Assembly (NCBI GenBank): GCA_020744425.1
Contig: JAGMUV010000006.1
Location: 1,302,001 to 1,366,000, forward strand
DNA: 64,000 bases
Direction of reading: 5' to 3'
Source: Dactylonectria macrodidyma
Taxonomy: Eukaryota > Ascomycota > Sordariomycetes > Hypocreales > Nectriaceae
Both the position numbers and the translations under genes were made by a program. Below the pieces are notes generated by a model that was not told the DNA's origin, did no database searches, and worked only from the letters and a program-made list of their open reading frames with translations. How positions within the stretch are numbered: position 1 is the stretch's first letter; every line of letters begins with the position of its first letter. Below, in pieces: positions 10,366-24,985 of this stretch.

Positions 10366-10934
10366 CTGCACCACTTCGCATTCCAAGGAAGAAGGTTGGA
10401 GTCGTAAGTCTCGCGGGGCTCCGAGATGTTGTCGTAGCTGCGCAACCAGACAAAGCGATTTGAATCAGAGTAGTTTCGTGTTTCCCGTGAGTTAGTTGCA
10501 GCGATGTTGTAAATATTCAAATATGGCGTCTTGGTGTTGAATCACTTCAGAAGTGACTGCCGGAACGAGAGGGAGGGAGGATGAGAGACCTTGGTGCGGC
10601 ACAACGTGCAATCTCTCAAAGCCTTCAAGTATATCTCACCGTCTTCAAGACAAGCAAGCCAACGAAGGTGATGTTCAAAGTGAATGGGCCAACAGGCAAA
10701 ACCGGTATTCAGTGATAGGATAGGGCTACGAGGCTTCCTTGGGGTCCGAGAAGGACGGGGACCCCATTGTAGATATAGTCAAGGCACCAGGAGCACCTGC
10801 ATCTGGGGCCCAGTCTGTGACGAGATGGATGCTACCGCCTGGCTAGAGCCACCAGCAACACTAGGGCCCTACGATGTACATACAGACCAGCATGTACAAC
10901 AGGTACCCAAGGACCCAGGGGGGGGCAGCCCTCC

Positions 10935-10971
10935 ATGGAGCCTGGAGCATGGGGCATGGAGCATGGAGCAA
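10935..10971. repeat. Short imperfect GGAGCATG tandem repeat
   Basis: The words GGAGCCT, GGAGCATG, GGGCATG, GGAGCATG and GGAGCAAG follow one another directly. Confidence 0.7.
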
Positions 10972-13900
10972 GCCAGTCCAGCCCAGCCTAGCGAGCCAGG
11001 AGCCATGAGGGAGGCGTGTGCGCTGTTAGTCGGGCGTGTGTTGTGTGGTGGTGTCGAGGGTCGAAGAGGGTGGATGGTGGATGGTGGGTGGTGGAGGTTC
11101 GTTGGGTGGTGTGCGGGAAGTGTGCGTGAGCGAGGCAAAGGCGGCCACCAGTGCCCAGCCTCAATCGGGGACCAGGGTGCAGAGACATTTAGGTTGCAAA
11201 AGTCACACACGAGAATCCAATGCCGCCCACCAAAAAGCCAGTCCAGACTCGGTATTCGTGAAGATGGTCTGGGGGTGGTTCTGGACAAGACAGCAGGCAA
11301 ATGGCGGAGAGGCATGTCACCGCCCTTGGCCCTTGGAGGGGAGGGGAGGGGCGCGGGATCAACCTCTCCAGGGAACTCTGAGCCCTCTTCAGTGGGAGAG
11401 GCTACGAAGTACAGTGGAGGGGTGTGCTGAAGTCTGGGGGCGTGTCTGGGGCGCCGGGACGAGTCGATCGTTGAATAGGGCGGAACGCCCAGGTATCGGG
11501 AGTATTAGGTACAAGGCGGAAAGGCCCTCAAGTGCCTTGCAGGGGTCATTCCAGCGCCAAAATGTCGCGGCAGGGGGCAGGGCATCCTGTACAGGTACTT
11601 AGATCCCTGTACCGATCAAGGCGGACCAGGGGACCGGAAGATGCCTGTTGCATCGAGTCTCAGTGGCATGTCCCCGTCAGATGGAGGTGCTTGGTTGCTC
11701 CCACGCACACCCAGTCTACAGCACCACCACCAGGCTGGCAGGCAGGCTCGAGCCGGGACGCCATCAAGTCGCCAGGGGTACTCAAAATGAGAGGGAAGGA
11801 AAAATAAACCCACCGTCATGGGAGAATGACAGTACCTTGCCGCACCGCCAGAGGTACATGCCAAGCAGCGCCCATCCAAGTCCTTCTCACCCGTTGCCAA
11901 AGTGGGCGTCCCTCCACTCTCTCTGCCGCTGAATGGAGGACAATCAAAGACAGCAATGGACAGAAACTCAACATCGAGCTCAAGTCGAGCCAACTCAAGA
12001 CAATATGTGGCCAAGCCACCTCAATCTATCTATTCCCTCCCCCCTCCCCACCCCACCCGCTCTATCAATGGCAATCCATCCCATCATGTCTCTTTGTGGT
12101 GTCTCTCTTACCAACCACCACACACGCGCAAATGTGTACCGGCCATGCCCATTCCCGATTCCATGACCGAACTGACTTGGACCGTCATTCAATGTCTGAC
12201 ATGGACCAGCCAGTTGGTCTAAGGGTTGGGAAACTTTACTTGCCTATCCTTCGCGTTGACCAGTGAAAGCACCTCCCCATTGACACCATCTCAAGCAGCC
12301 ATGATACTGTAGAATACCCCCTTCCCCTCTTCCCCTCCTCATCCAAGACAAATGGAGACGTAAGAGAAGTAGGTCGCGGCAAATTCCATATGCCAACTGC
12401 AAGCCTCTATCCCATGCCATTCCCATTGGTACATCCTAGTTCACGCCCAACCGTCTACTCGACTAAGACAAACCGATTTCACCTGCATCATTGATTGTTC
12501 ATAGCCCATCCCAATGCCATCCACACCTGCAGCCATGTCTATGCTTCTAAAGAACGTTGAATGCGATTAGTCTATCAATCTATGTATGGACCTACCGAAC
12601 CGAGGCAGAACAGACAGTAGTCCGGCTGGTAAGGTAGGGCATAGCCATCCCGTGCCGAGATGGTGGAGGCTCTGTTGCTCTAGCACGGGGGGATATTTTT
12701 ATCCTCGACATATGCATGCGTGCTATGCTATGCTGTACCGTGCCGTGCTGTGCCCAGTTTGGTGGGGCTTGAGCTGTGCAAAGAAGCAAGCCCGACAGGT
12801 CACGCTCCTGACTTTGGCCCCTGGACCAATCATTCACGTCCATTGAAGTCTCAGTTTCCCACTGGCCAAGAGATCCGTCCCGCAAGGATCACGACAAACT
12901 CAGTCGCCCACAGTTGACACCACACCGAACCATCCACCAACTTGGTCCCCGAGGAGCCAGTCGCACAGCAGTGATCGCAGCCCACCACACTATCCCCTGG
13001 TTCTGGGACCAATTGTAAGCCTCGGTGGCAGCGGTCTAAATCGGCTCCGAGCCAAAAGGCACAGCCCGGGCCTTGCCCGCCCCCCATGTCTACCTCGATG
13101 CTCCCCGAAGAATGCTCTCATTGGCTCCTGGTCCCCGAAGAGGCCTTGGAGGCGTCTCCCGAGGACCCTTGCCCTCCCGCTATGCCTCAATCGGGTTCTC
13201 GTGTCTCGCCCGATGTGGAGGTCATTGATGTCAATGTCAGGGGTCAAAAACAGTTTGATGATGATGGGCCTGCTTGTCAACAACGTCCAAAACAGCTGGC
13301 GCTTGGCCCGAACCGGTCGGCTTCCCGTCCCCGAGGCTGGTTTGGCTCTTTCTACTTCGTACCAGGTGCAAGGCTGCCCAGTACGTATTCTTTGCCCAAA
13401 TATGTTTCTGGTCGATGTTTCATCTTAAATCCTCTCCACGGTGGTCTCCATAATCTCCATTCCACCATGCCCTTAGAAGCCTTGTGGAAGAAAATCAACA
13501 CGCCCATCGAAATCCGCATCGGCAGCATTGGCCGCCTCTCCACTTCTTCTTGACTCAACTCGGCGTGCGAGCCTCTCGTCGGAAGTTTCAATGGACAGCG
13601 GAGATGAATGTGTTTCCGCGCTGGGCAATATCAACCGAAGCTCCATTCATCTCGTGCACATACCCAGCCCTGACAGCCTTCACGAGCCGCAAAACTCTGC
13701 TGCACGTCCATGAAGTGCAAGGTGTCCAATCAATGTGCTAGCCGCACCCATCAGTTGCCGTACCGTACTCTTCAACAAGAAACACGTCCCAATTTCACTG
13801 TTAAACTGTTGAGCAACCAAGAAGCTTTGGGATGCCTGTTTGCCATACTTTGTCAGAGATTGGGGTTGGCTAATAAGGCACGATCACACTCATTCGCTCC

Positions 13901-14465
13901 CTTTTGAGCTGGCCCAGGAATGCGAGAGTCGAATGCAACAAACCCTTCTCAATCAGATACCCAGTTCCCGTCGGTGTTACTGCATCTATCGATGTTGTTC
14001 CTCTTGTTGGTTGGTTGGTTGCCTCTGAACAATGGGACTTTGGTCCGTAGATGACGTTTTGTCCGGCTTGTACCGCGCCCAACGACGTGCCGCAGTGCGG
14101 GGGTTGCGCCGTTTGAGTTCATCTCCGCCATCCGTCGTCCACCGTCTCTCATCTGCCGCCGCGCCAAAAAGCCTTGGGGTCGGGCGAGTAACGGGAAAAG
14201 CTGCCTTGCAAAGGTTGAGTCCTCAGCCGCGCTGCCTCCCGTTGGCGCTCCACCTGAGGTGTTGCGCAGAGTTCCTGCATGTGGAGGTTTGGTGGTGGTG
14301 GTGATGGTTCGAACTTGTGGCCGCAACAGGCATAGCGTAAGCTAAGCCTTGTTGACGGGCATCCGCTCCGGCAGGGCGTGATTGGATGCCGTACGGTTGC
14401 ATTTCCCCTCGTCTGTGGGTGTCAAAAAGTTATTAAAAGAAAGCGTCATGATGGCGGTGCAACCA

Positions 14466-14485
14466 CCCCCCCCCCCCCCCCCCCC
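14466..14485. repeat. Poly-C tract, 20 bases
   Basis: Twenty consecutive C on the plus strand followed by CT-rich sequence. It is a length-variable homopolymer and also a potential assembly error point. Confidence 0.9.
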
Positions 14486-16640
14486 TCCTCCCGGTGCGCT
14501 GAGGTGGTTTGGGTGGCTCTCAAGGCCACACTCACATGGGGGTCAGCAGCCCAAGTGCCAAGAAATAGGACAAGATAGTGATCGAGGTGACAGAATGTGA
14601 TGACAACCCATCGAAAGCAATACTGGCGACGCCATACCGTCCCGCATATCATTAAGTTTGGTGCTTCTCATGCCATGCTATGCCCATTGCCTAAGCCCGG
14701 TTGGTGGCGTCGAGATACGTCGAGACTGGCACGCCAGGCAATCAGACTCCCAGTTCCTTTATTCAATCAGCCACATCAAGCAGTCAATTGGATATAATCC
14801 TGCCACCACGCTATGTTTAGGTCCTTTTTCAATGCTGCGTTTGCGATTTCTCGTATCTTTCACGTTGCATTGCATAGCATCATTATCCCGGTTCGTCGAC
14901 ATACGTTTCGGTTACCTGCTGAATGACAGACGTCATGAGACCGAGTTGAGTATTTCGTGCTGAGTACAAGACGGTGTCCAGTGTTACACTAAGCTACCCA
15001 TGTCAAACATTGAACCGTGCTTCGAGGTTAGCTCAGTGCAACAATACCGGTACAGGTCAACATTCCAGCCTTTCTGCGGGGTTGTTGCGACAAGGCTCGG
15101 AAGTCCAATGTCATGGGAACAGCTCCAAGATGTGGGTGTATCAAAAAGCCTGAGCGGGTTTGATGAAGCAGATCGCTGATCCATCCGTGTCTAGATGATA
15201 GCAATCTGAGTGGCTCAGTACAGGAACACAAACTTGTCGTTGATCAACACTTCGGCAATGGCGTTGACTTTGGGGAGAGCCGGCCGGGATCGACCCAGGG
15301 CCCTAGTTAGCACGGTGGGAGCCCTTGTTTCCTTGCCAAATTGTTCGGCTAAGATTCACTCTCATTGGTATGATTCAACCACGACTAAATCATGCAAAAC
15401 ATCGGACGAAGAATCCCTCTGTGCCGACGCAGATCCACCTGCTTCATTTCCTGGAACAATTCAATCCGGTATCATTGAGTCCTACGCTCGGTCAGGGGCA
15501 ATTTAATATGACGGCTGCAAACAGGCCAGGGCTGCGGATGTCGCACTGCGTCAACCTCGTCATTTCTCCCAGGACAGCTCTAGCGTCAGTATCCAATCAA
15601 CGTGTCTCCGCACCTGAGTCTGACACTCTCCCGGCGGCCCCTTGTCATATCGGCGGCCTGCCGTGATTGCCATGCCACGACTGCCTGCGCGCTGGGTATC
15701 AAGAGAAAGGATCGAGACCAAGATGGCCATCAATCATCCCAGTCGAGGTGACATCTGGAGAGGATACCACCCAACCGAAAAAGCAAAAAGAAAAAGCAAA
15801 ATACGCAGATGAGAAAAATGCGCGAATCGAATATTCATGCGATCCAAGACACTCTTGCGAACTCTGTTGGCATCCACTTTGCCGGGTTCAATGGGGAATG
15901 ATGGAGAAGTACGTGCGCGCAAGAAAAAGAAACCCCCGGCTGACCAGTGCGTCCTCATGTCGTGCGCTCCTTCATCCTCCATGCGCAGGGAGGAAGCCAG
16001 ACCGGGGGTGGCTGCCTCGTGTGCGGTACGGTACGGCGCACACCGATCGATGGCTGTGATAATCAGTGCTGCAATCAGAACAAGAGCAATTCCTCCCAGG
16101 AAGCAGGCATGTGAGGTGGTGGCACGGAAGTCCTGTAGCTTCTAATGAGTACTGTACACGGTTGCGACATGGTTACCTTACTGACCCGATGCCCTGGACG
16201 AGCTCCGCACTCGCGGTCGCATGTGCAACCAGGCATGCATGCGTCTGTCCCTCTCCAATGGACTGGGAATCGGAAGTGGTTCAAGGTCTCAATTTTCTTC
16301 CTTTTTCTCCCTCTCCCTATCTGACACCTTGCCAACGGGTTTGCTGGGGGCCATTCCCGGATCACCCTGGATCGAATCGATTCCCGCAGGACGGTTCTGT
16401 GGCTTGCTGGAAAGCAGCCATCAGCCCGTAAACTGCATCGGCCAAGGCCGAAAAGTCCCAAGAATGACAGGCTGCAGATGGGTGTGCCCGAATGATACGC
16501 TGCCCACCCAACGGGTCGGGGCCAGGCGCTATTCGCTGCCGACACCCTTCCCAGTAAGCTGCAGCTGCAGCGGGGAGCACACCAGCCAGGACAGCTGTGT
16601 AACGAGCGTCAGTCTGCGCCATGATGCGCTGGTGGGTTGG

Positions 16641-16682
16641 TGTGCTGGTGTGTGCTGGTGTGCTGGTGTGCTGGTGTGCTGG
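16641..16682. repeat. TGTGCTGG minisatellite, about five units
   Basis: The 8-base unit TGTGCTGG recurs five times with one TG insertion between units one and two. Confidence 0.85.
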
Positions 16683-18214
16683 GTATGCCACCCCCCGGCA
16701 GACGTGGCAAACTGAGGTACTCAGCCCTACCAACCGCACCAAACCAGTCGGCTGGCCACAACCAAAAGGGGGACGAATACACGAGCCAGGCATCATGCTG
16801 TCGGGATTACTCAGGTGCTGACGCTTCCAAGCACAATGCTTCAATGAGGGCCCCTGTGCCGACACCCCATCGAATGGCACGCATAACCACCCAGTCCTAC
16901 GAAACCTCAATGGGACAAACGGACACACCGTCTGACCGGTTAGCCCATGTCTCGCGGCAGTCGAATAGCGCATGCCCGTTGGCCCAGTACATGCGGGCTG
17001 GCTGTGGACGAATGGATATCATGCTGTTGGCGAGCGCCTGATTGACTGAAATGTAGGGCGATAAGTATAGGGCTGCGGCTTCCTATCAGGAAATGGCAAT
17101 ATAAACGGCAAGCCCCGTTAATGAAGGCCGTACTATGTATGCAAAACCCGGCAATTTCCACCCGCTGGCTTTTCTACACGCAGCCAACTAGCAATTACAG
17201 TGTAGAAGTTAGAGTTGACTAGGCCATTGGTGTCGCAAGGCCGACTCCATTGGGCCCGAGACGACCCTCATTTACACAATGTGCGGCCTTTGGCGAATGC
17301 GAACGCACGGGCCGGGAGACGGTCGAAGCTTGTTTCCCACCCCGCTGTCCCCCTTACCCCTGCTTCGTGCCGGAGGGCGCTGGACCCTGAGCTGCCTCCA
17401 CCCAAAGGAAACATTAGGGATCCGCCCGGGCGGCATCTTACATTCAATTTTCAAATACGTATTTACGTTTTTTATTGTCTGCCGCCAGAGGAGATTGTGC
17501 GTGTTTCGCAAGTGGAAAGCCAAGCCAACGTTGAGGGAAACTCCAACGCTCGACAAGACCACATGGTGGCGAGCTCTATCTCCGCGGGAACTAGAACAGC
17601 CTTCCAACCTCATTCTTCCAAGCGCATCCTTCCAGGCGCATCCTTCTGGGTACATCCTGTACAATTTAAATTATATTCACACTGTCTTCCGCGGGTTGAC
17701 ATATAGATTGAATATCGGCGCTAACTGGTTCTCCCGGATTGGCAAGCAGATGGCGCGGCAGAATGCCGGAGTCATCGCGCATGAGCAACTCAAAAGTTTG
17801 TGCTCAATCAAACCCGACGATGCGGAGGGGGCGCTGCATTGAGGTTGCGTCTAACCGGCCTGCGCGACGTGACGGATAAAGAAGCATCAGAACTCATCCC
17901 CCCCCTCCCCCCAAAAAAATAATATCCAGCAACCAGGCGGTCAGATGGCTCATGCCGGCATGCGAGACGACGGCATGCCAGACCGTAAATACCCTACAGC
18001 GCAGAAATCACGCTGCACAGCCTTCACCGTCTATTTGCAGTGAGGTTCCGACTGCGGTTGGTGTGGAATAGCGGGAAGCCGGCAGCGCTAGGGTGTGGCT
18101 GATGACGCTAATAATAAGGTATTACATGATGTGGTAAAGTGTGGTAGAGGGCTGGCAGTTGGGAACTGGCAGTCGGTGTGTAGGGCTGAGCACGGATTTC
18201 CCCCAAGTACCTGG

Positions 18215-18248
18215 GTACCGCCGGTACATGCAGCGCCCCTGGCGGTAC
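18215..18248. repeat. Small inverted repeat, GTACCGCC / GGCGGTAC
   Basis: Two perfect 8-base arms are separated by 18 bases, inside a stretch unusually rich in GTAC words (18205-18290). It could be a protein-binding palindrome; no gene is attached to it. Confidence 0.5.
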
Positions 18249-19458
18249 TGCGATTTGGCCAGCCGCTAGAGTACCTTGAGTACGTACACTAATCCTCCAT
18301 CGCCATCTCGTTCTGGGTTCCTGCCTCCTCCGTCACCCACTCACTCGAACCAACCGCCAGGACTGTGCCTCTTCCCTGATTGCTCATGCGACCACCGTAC
18401 AACCAACAACTCACAAGCACAGGCACTCCCTTGGTCAGAAGCCCTTGTCGCCCATCTATCGTCTCCTCCCACCATCAGGTCTTCCCCAATCCCCAATCCC
18501 CGTCACCCCCATCGCCAACCTCTGTCATAGGACTTACTAGCTCGAAGGTAAAGCCAGTGCCGCCCACTGAACCGACATTGTCGGAGCATCACAGCGCCAG
18601 GCAGGGCCTGTCAGAAAGCCGTTCCGATGTGCTCAGCCTCGATGCTGTCACAGTCCACGCACCGACCCTCAAAAACGGTTCGTTCCCCTAACCGCCCGGA
18701 GCGGTAATCTGTGCGATGCGATGCGCCTGTGGTGTCAATTGCGCCAATGCTCCAACTTGTCCGCCAGGGAACCGCGCCACCGCAGTCACCGTAGCCGCCC
18801 ACATTTGTCGATTGCCTCTAGTTCGCGAGAGACTAGGAAAGACACCAAAGGGAGCCTGGGCTTGTCTTGCCTTGCCTTCTAGGTAGGTGGGGTTGACTGG
18901 ACCTCATCGCCATCCGTAGATAGTGCGTTTGCTTCAGTGGACGGATTGCGGTCGTCTGATCAAACCACTCGATCGCATTTACTCGTCGGACAACCGACGC
19001 ATCCCTCTTCCGCTCACCATTTTCGTCTAGATCTTGCCGATTTCATGTTTGCAGGGGCCTCGCTCGTCGCTCTTCGCTTCGAGTGTCAATATCGAGCCAA
19101 GCTTACCAGGACTCCAAGGAAGGAAAAAAGAGGCGAGGCAGGGCAACCCAACACAACCCAAGGTAACAGACGAGGCAAGACAAAAGAAAACGCCATGCCC
19201 GTCAACGATGGTGCCGATCCGCCAGTGGTTCGCCAATGTCCTGATAGCTCCCCCGGAAACCTCGGTCCCCACGCCTCTGTCCGCAAATGCCCATATGGCA
19301 GCGCGCATTCCAGCGTCGAGCATAATAGCTACCCCTCGCCAACAGAGAGAACTGGGGCCATGCATGGTGTCTGATTGGACACAGCTGTCAGACAACGACA
19401 ATAAGGTTGCCAAGCTCGCTCGGCCTCGCCGATGGGTCTAGCCAGACAATCAATTTGA

Positions 19459-19482
19459 CTGCCCGCCTGCCCGCCTGCCCGC
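19459..19482. repeat. CTGCCCGC tandem repeat, three units
   Basis: Three consecutive perfect 8-base units in noncoding DNA. Confidence 0.8.
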
Positions 19483-22400
19483 CTCCTCTCCGCTACCCAG
19501 GTCAATGGCCTGAGCTTCGCCTGGTCTTATTCTAGAAACGCACTCCAATCGCCAGTGTTGGCGCCAGTGCCTCCCTATAGAGCAGATAGCAAGCAGCATC
19601 ATTGCTACATCACCAGAGACAATGACCCGCCTGCCGGCCCACCGGATCGCGCAACAAGGACCTTTGAAGATCAATGTCGGAGAAGTCAGAACAGAAAGTC
19701 ACTGATAGAGTGTGAGACATTTCAAAATCGCCCCTCTTCACCCCACCTCACCTCCTAGCCGAGACAATGCGACCGTGACAAGATCATCCCTCCAGAGGCC
19801 CAGAGGTACCAGGTGAGTCGGAAAAGACAATTGTACCAACCTTCAAGATCTGGTACTGGTCGCCCCCCCCCCCTCCCAACCCGAAATTAGAGCACCTCTG
19901 TGCCTTTTTTTCAAACTCCAGGGTGCCTCAAAGTACTATGGTGCTCACCCCTCCAACCAGCGCTGTAACTGTACTCCGTACTGTTTACCCTAATCCGCCG
20001 TAGCATCTCATGCGGTCACGGGGGTTTTGGATCAAGACAAGACACCACAACATGAGACGCCCCGTGTCATCGGAGGCATGGGATTCTAATTTTCATTGAG
20101 TAATGCCCCGGTTCATCGCGTCTTGTTGAGGCAGGATCTCTTTTAGCCCCTGCTCAAGCTCAAATTGTCTCGACCGTCAACCATCGTATTCCTCGTGTTG
20201 CACGAAGTACTGTCTGGAGAGAAAGCCAGGAGCAAGGCTTGGCGTCGTGTGTGGTTGGCCGGCTGTAAGCCGGTCGTCCCGAACCGTGATCAGTGATCAC
20301 TCATCATTGATGACCAACAAGCATGCGCCCCATCTTTGATGTTAGAAACCTGGGGTTTCGATGATTCAGCAAGAAATATTCGTAAAACACACCAGTTGCA
20401 TGTCATGAAAGTTGATATCGGATCACCGGTCGAAATCCTACATCCTATGTTTAAAATGGATTGAGAAGAAGACGAAAGAGCATCAATGCAATGCGAGACA
20501 AAATGGGTGACAAAGGCCCTAGCTAAGACCAGCACTTGGTTCTGGAATGATGTGAAGGTAATTAATCGCCCTATCTCCGCCTGGTTTCCGAACGAACAGG
20601 TTTCCACGACCGACTTTGACAGAACACACGTATAAGCCTGGCATAGCCATGGGGCCTGGTGGTGATTCTTACCGGGGCTTCAGGAGTCACCGTGAGAATG
20701 GCGTCAGAATCTGTCAACTGTGGCTAAAGCCGCCCCGTGTCTACACCAGCACGTGCCTTCATTCCTACGCCAGGATGACTGAAGACAAGGAGGCCTACCA
20801 ACACTGGCCTCTTGCCTGAGCAGGCATCTTTTGCTATTTCCTTGCTCAGGTGTGGTGGAGACGGGAGAAAATCTCACCGAGCATCTCGTTGAATGAAAAT
20901 TGCATCCAAACTTGGAGGCTTCATGAAGTTGATAGCCAAGCCGGGAAGGTAGGCTGTCCCCTGTGCTCACGGTTCGCCTTTTAGCAGGCAAGAGGAGATG
21001 ACGGGCGGGACCCAAGGCCCACGTCGATCATTCCTTCGTTACATCGTTTTACCCATGATGGCAACCCAGAGGAGCGGCGGCTTATTACATGTGATATTAC
21101 TACCCCGTCCTTACCCCTAACAATTAAGTTCTTTCGACCAACATTATTGGCTGAGAGCCAGAATCATCAAGGGGCCACACAGTCGGAAATACGGATTCCC
21201 GCAAACTGCAATCTCAGATCTTACGCAGAGCGCGGCACATGGATATCCTCCGGTCCATTACCTCATTTATCAACTCGCACGTTTCAAGTTTCAATCGAGT
21301 CTTATGAGGTTATACTTCGTACGATTCCTCACGAGCAGGATGTCAGACTAATTGGTAGTACGCATCTAAACGCATATACAGATTACACCTACCCCGACAT
21401 GCACTAATCGCATCGCGCAAAATGACAAGAGCGCCACTGCTAGTCGCCCAACGGTCTCAAGGGTCTCTCTTCTTGCCCACCTTGCCTGAAAACGGCTCTG
21501 ACTGAGTGTAGTCCCGATCACTACCTGCGGTGGCTTGCTAGCACCTGTCCGAAGAATGGGGTTATGGAGGCAGTTTCAGGGCTATGATTGGCCAACGGTC
21601 CCCGAAAGACTCAGACCACGGCGCAGAATACCGTCGACCTCATTCCCATCACCAGAGTTGAACCCCCTTTGCGCTGCATGGTCCATGCTCGGCGCCTGGC
21701 GAGGGCGCTACCAAGTACCTGCTGTAGCTGTCTTGCTCGAGCCATGCACTGGCCAAGGCTTCGTGTTTGCCCGACCTAGCGGCCGGTCTAGGTGTGCATC
21801 ATCCAGGGACTGCCTTGCAACGAGACGTTTGCGAATGGATCTCCAGCCAAATGGATCCAGATGGTCATCGTTCACAAAACTCCCGGTCTAGAACGCTATG
21901 CGTTGACGTATCATCGTCGCTGCTTGCCGAGAGTTGGGAACTGGGGTTGGGGTTTAGCATCACGGGCAATGCAAAGCCGAAGTCTGGTGCGTCCCAACGC
22001 TTCGGTCCAGGCTTCTCAGCGTTGCATTGCATTTTTTCGGTCATTCTGAAGAAGGAATTATTGAGATCTAAGAGCTGGTACGCACCATGCGTATTATGGA
22101 GGAGCCCCGCGCTATCGACCGCCACAACCACAACGTCGGATGATCGGGGCAACATAGTGGCATTTCAGGGACTGAGACTGGGACGGGTAGGTCCCTCGTG
22201 GGAGGTCCGGTGCAATTGTCGCCCTCCTTCCTTGTTTGGTCTCGGTATGATGGGGTGATGGAATATTCATGCCGTGTCGTTGCATTGCCTGCATGTCTCA
22301 CTCTAGAGGGTGAAGCTCTACCACTGCAGCACCGCTTGCTAGGATGCATGGGCAGCATGACCAACATGGGCAAAGCCTGAGTCGCGGAGGTCACCACTCA

Positions 22401-24985
22401 ATAGTACTATTTTGTCTTGTCCAAGTCCGACGGCTTTTGGTACGGAGTTACGCACACGCTTCGTAGGAGGGGCGGCAAGACGGGATGTGGTCACGAACAA
22501 CTGACCAACACGAATAGCCTTCTTCCGGACTTTCGTTTGCCCTTTCGGGGGGCTCCCAACCGTCCTCGAGATCTGCGATCGGCAGCTGGCGGGTGAAAGG
22601 ACCAATCATTACTCCGGCGGGTACAAGAGCCGGGTCCTCGATGAGCCCTTGTCGCGGGCCGTATCTCACCTAGTGGGCCGTGTGTGAGAGAGAGGTGGGA
22701 AACAACAGGGGGATAAGTTCAGTCACTGCAGTGTCGTCCCGGGGATAACCAAGGTATCGGATGCTTGCGTTCAAGGAACCTCCTTGTACTCCGGAAGTCC
22801 CCACGAAAGACCAGTTGTTATGGGCGCGGTCTGTGGCATAGGAGTGTCCAGGAAGAAGCCCCGCGCATGGGCGTGTGGGAGCAGCAGCGAACTCAAGGGG
22901 CAAGCGGCGTTTCACCTCAATCTGCTCCCTTCGCCAGCATTGCGGGTGACCCGACACAATGGGTGATGTGCGCCATGCCGCTTCGAGGGCCCTGGTCGGA
23001 TGCAACGCCAGGGCGGGTGAGGATTTGCAAGGCGCCTAGCTCTGAGTTGGCCCTTGGGGCTTGGCCACGTGTAGGAGTCAATCGGCCAGGGAGATGTGGA
23101 TGAGGGTTGATCAGTGATGGGGCTTGTGACCCTTGCAAATCGTCAAAGAAGAGGCGAAGACGGAAGTTGCCCTTGTCGTTTCGGAGAGAGAGTCCAGACT
23201 TGGTGGGCAAAAGGCAGGGTGCTGCCAAGAGCCGTGGTGGCAACGTTTGGAGTGGCCCTCGCAAAACTCGGGACAGCTCTCGAACCCATGCGTGCCATCA
23301 ATAGCGCGCTCCTTGCCCTGGTCAGCGATGTCACCGTCACCCATTTGCCCTGTTAGACAAGAGTGTGACAGCCTCGGGCGACCATGCATCCGAGATTATT
23401 GCTGCAACTTGACGTCTGCTTGGACCCGGTGGTCTGGTGTCTCACCCAAAGAAAACACACACTCGCACACACCCAGACGAGCCTTTGGACACTTCACACT
23501 GTCCAAACCCCAAGACAGCTGTGCTCCCTGGTCGATCCGCCACCCCTCCCGCCGCCAGCGTTGCCTCTCTAGGCATCTGCCGGTGTTGCGATTGCCAAAT
23601 CCATCATCGAGGCCAGTCTCACAAACGCAGTCGTCGTTCCCACCTCGAATGAGGGTGGTGACTTGTGACCACTCGGCGAGCCATGGGTCTCGAGCGATCC
23701 TTGCGCGCATAGCACTGTAGTAGGTGTGTTCAAAACTTTTTTGCACAGAGTTTATGTTGACCTATGCCGTGCCGCCGTTCTAGCCTATCCTTCTACCTAT
23801 TTGTTAGTTGCTTGGTTGGCGCATTCTTTGTCTACGCCTGCGAAGTGCAGCACGCTGAACGGTCTATTCATCCCGCTCTTTGAGATTCTCCACAGCTAGG
23901 CTTTTTTGCTCCTTCAATTCTGCCCAGGGCCCGTCCGCAACGAGAATGACGCAAGGGGGGCCTAGGTGAGTCCTACAGACATGGGGGGACTCTCTGTTTC
24001 CAACTCGGTATCATTAATCCCTGAGGAGAGTTGACGGGGGGCGGCCGATCGGCCTGTTTCCGCAGCCCGCATTATTTATCGACCATGAACGGAGTAATCT
24101 GTACGGAGCATGCGGCAACACCACAGGTGGACTCGACGGTGCTGTGCGCCAGTCAAATGATTATCTATCGCCCGGCGGGATCAGCACGGTGAAGGATTCT
24201 TTCCGCAGGGGCGGGCTTTCGATAAACTGAACCTACTGTACCATGCGCGACGATGTTACTTCGTTCCAGATGGGACATGATAGTAATGTGCATGGTACTC
24301 GGAGCAGCGCAATGTACAGTCGAGACCGCAGCAGATGGGGTTCGAGATGGCATGGGCTGCGAGACCAAAAGAAGGCTACCAAACCTTGCCTCACGTCTGT
24401 GTTTGCCTCGCCTCAGGTGTGTCTTGCGGGGTCGATGCCGTGTGATGCTGGGATGGAGGGGTTGGATTCGACGGCTGTCTCTGAGCGTAGCGTTTGTCTT
24501 TGTGCTGGCTGGTCCTTACTTTGTCGAGGTGACTGGATTGGTTGGCTGGTCTGACGTGGCGGCGCGTGTCGACTGTCCCAGCCGCATCCCGTTATCCTTC
24601 AGGGTCGAGACTCCAGAGACTTGTTGAAGCAGCGGCTGGCCATTCAACAGTTGAGCCTCTGTCTTTGGCTAGCGATTTGCCTTTTGGGCGAGAACAGGCC
24701 CCCGCGGACTTGATAGACTGCTCAAAGAAGATGGAGTCGATTCGGAGACGGCATGTTCCCTCCCTTGCTGCAGCAAGCCAGCCAGCAGAATCACAGCCTG
24801 TGCCGAATTTGGCTTCATGGCTGGCCTCGAATGCGCTCTGGGCCATCTAGTTGAGCATCCATTCGAGCGCGGCATTGGATAATTGGATGTTGGTGGGCAC
24901 CCCGTCGAATCGGCCCCCAGTCCCGGTCCCCGGCCACCCCTTGGCCCCCAAGCCACCGCTTTCTGGGAAGCACCTTGTCTTGTTT

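Noticed and set aside
10684..11430. 248-codon plus frame in the gene desert
   Set aside because: Composition follows local simple repeats (GGAGCATG, GGTGG) and no domain is visible.
13086..13553. 155-codon plus frame
   Set aside because: No family resemblance, an overlapping frame exists on the minus strand, and no splice or conservation support.
14300..14320. GGTTCGAAC word resembling a tRNA T-loop
   Set aside because: Flanking bases do not form a 5-base T stem and no acceptor or anticodon arms could be placed.
16641..16682. Tandem repeat considered as a CRISPR-like array
   Set aside because: Units are 8 bases without spacers, in a eukaryotic genome; a simple minisatellite.
23133..23720. 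195-codon plus frame in the gene desert
   Set aside because: No recognisable domain; equally long frames overlap it on the other strand.
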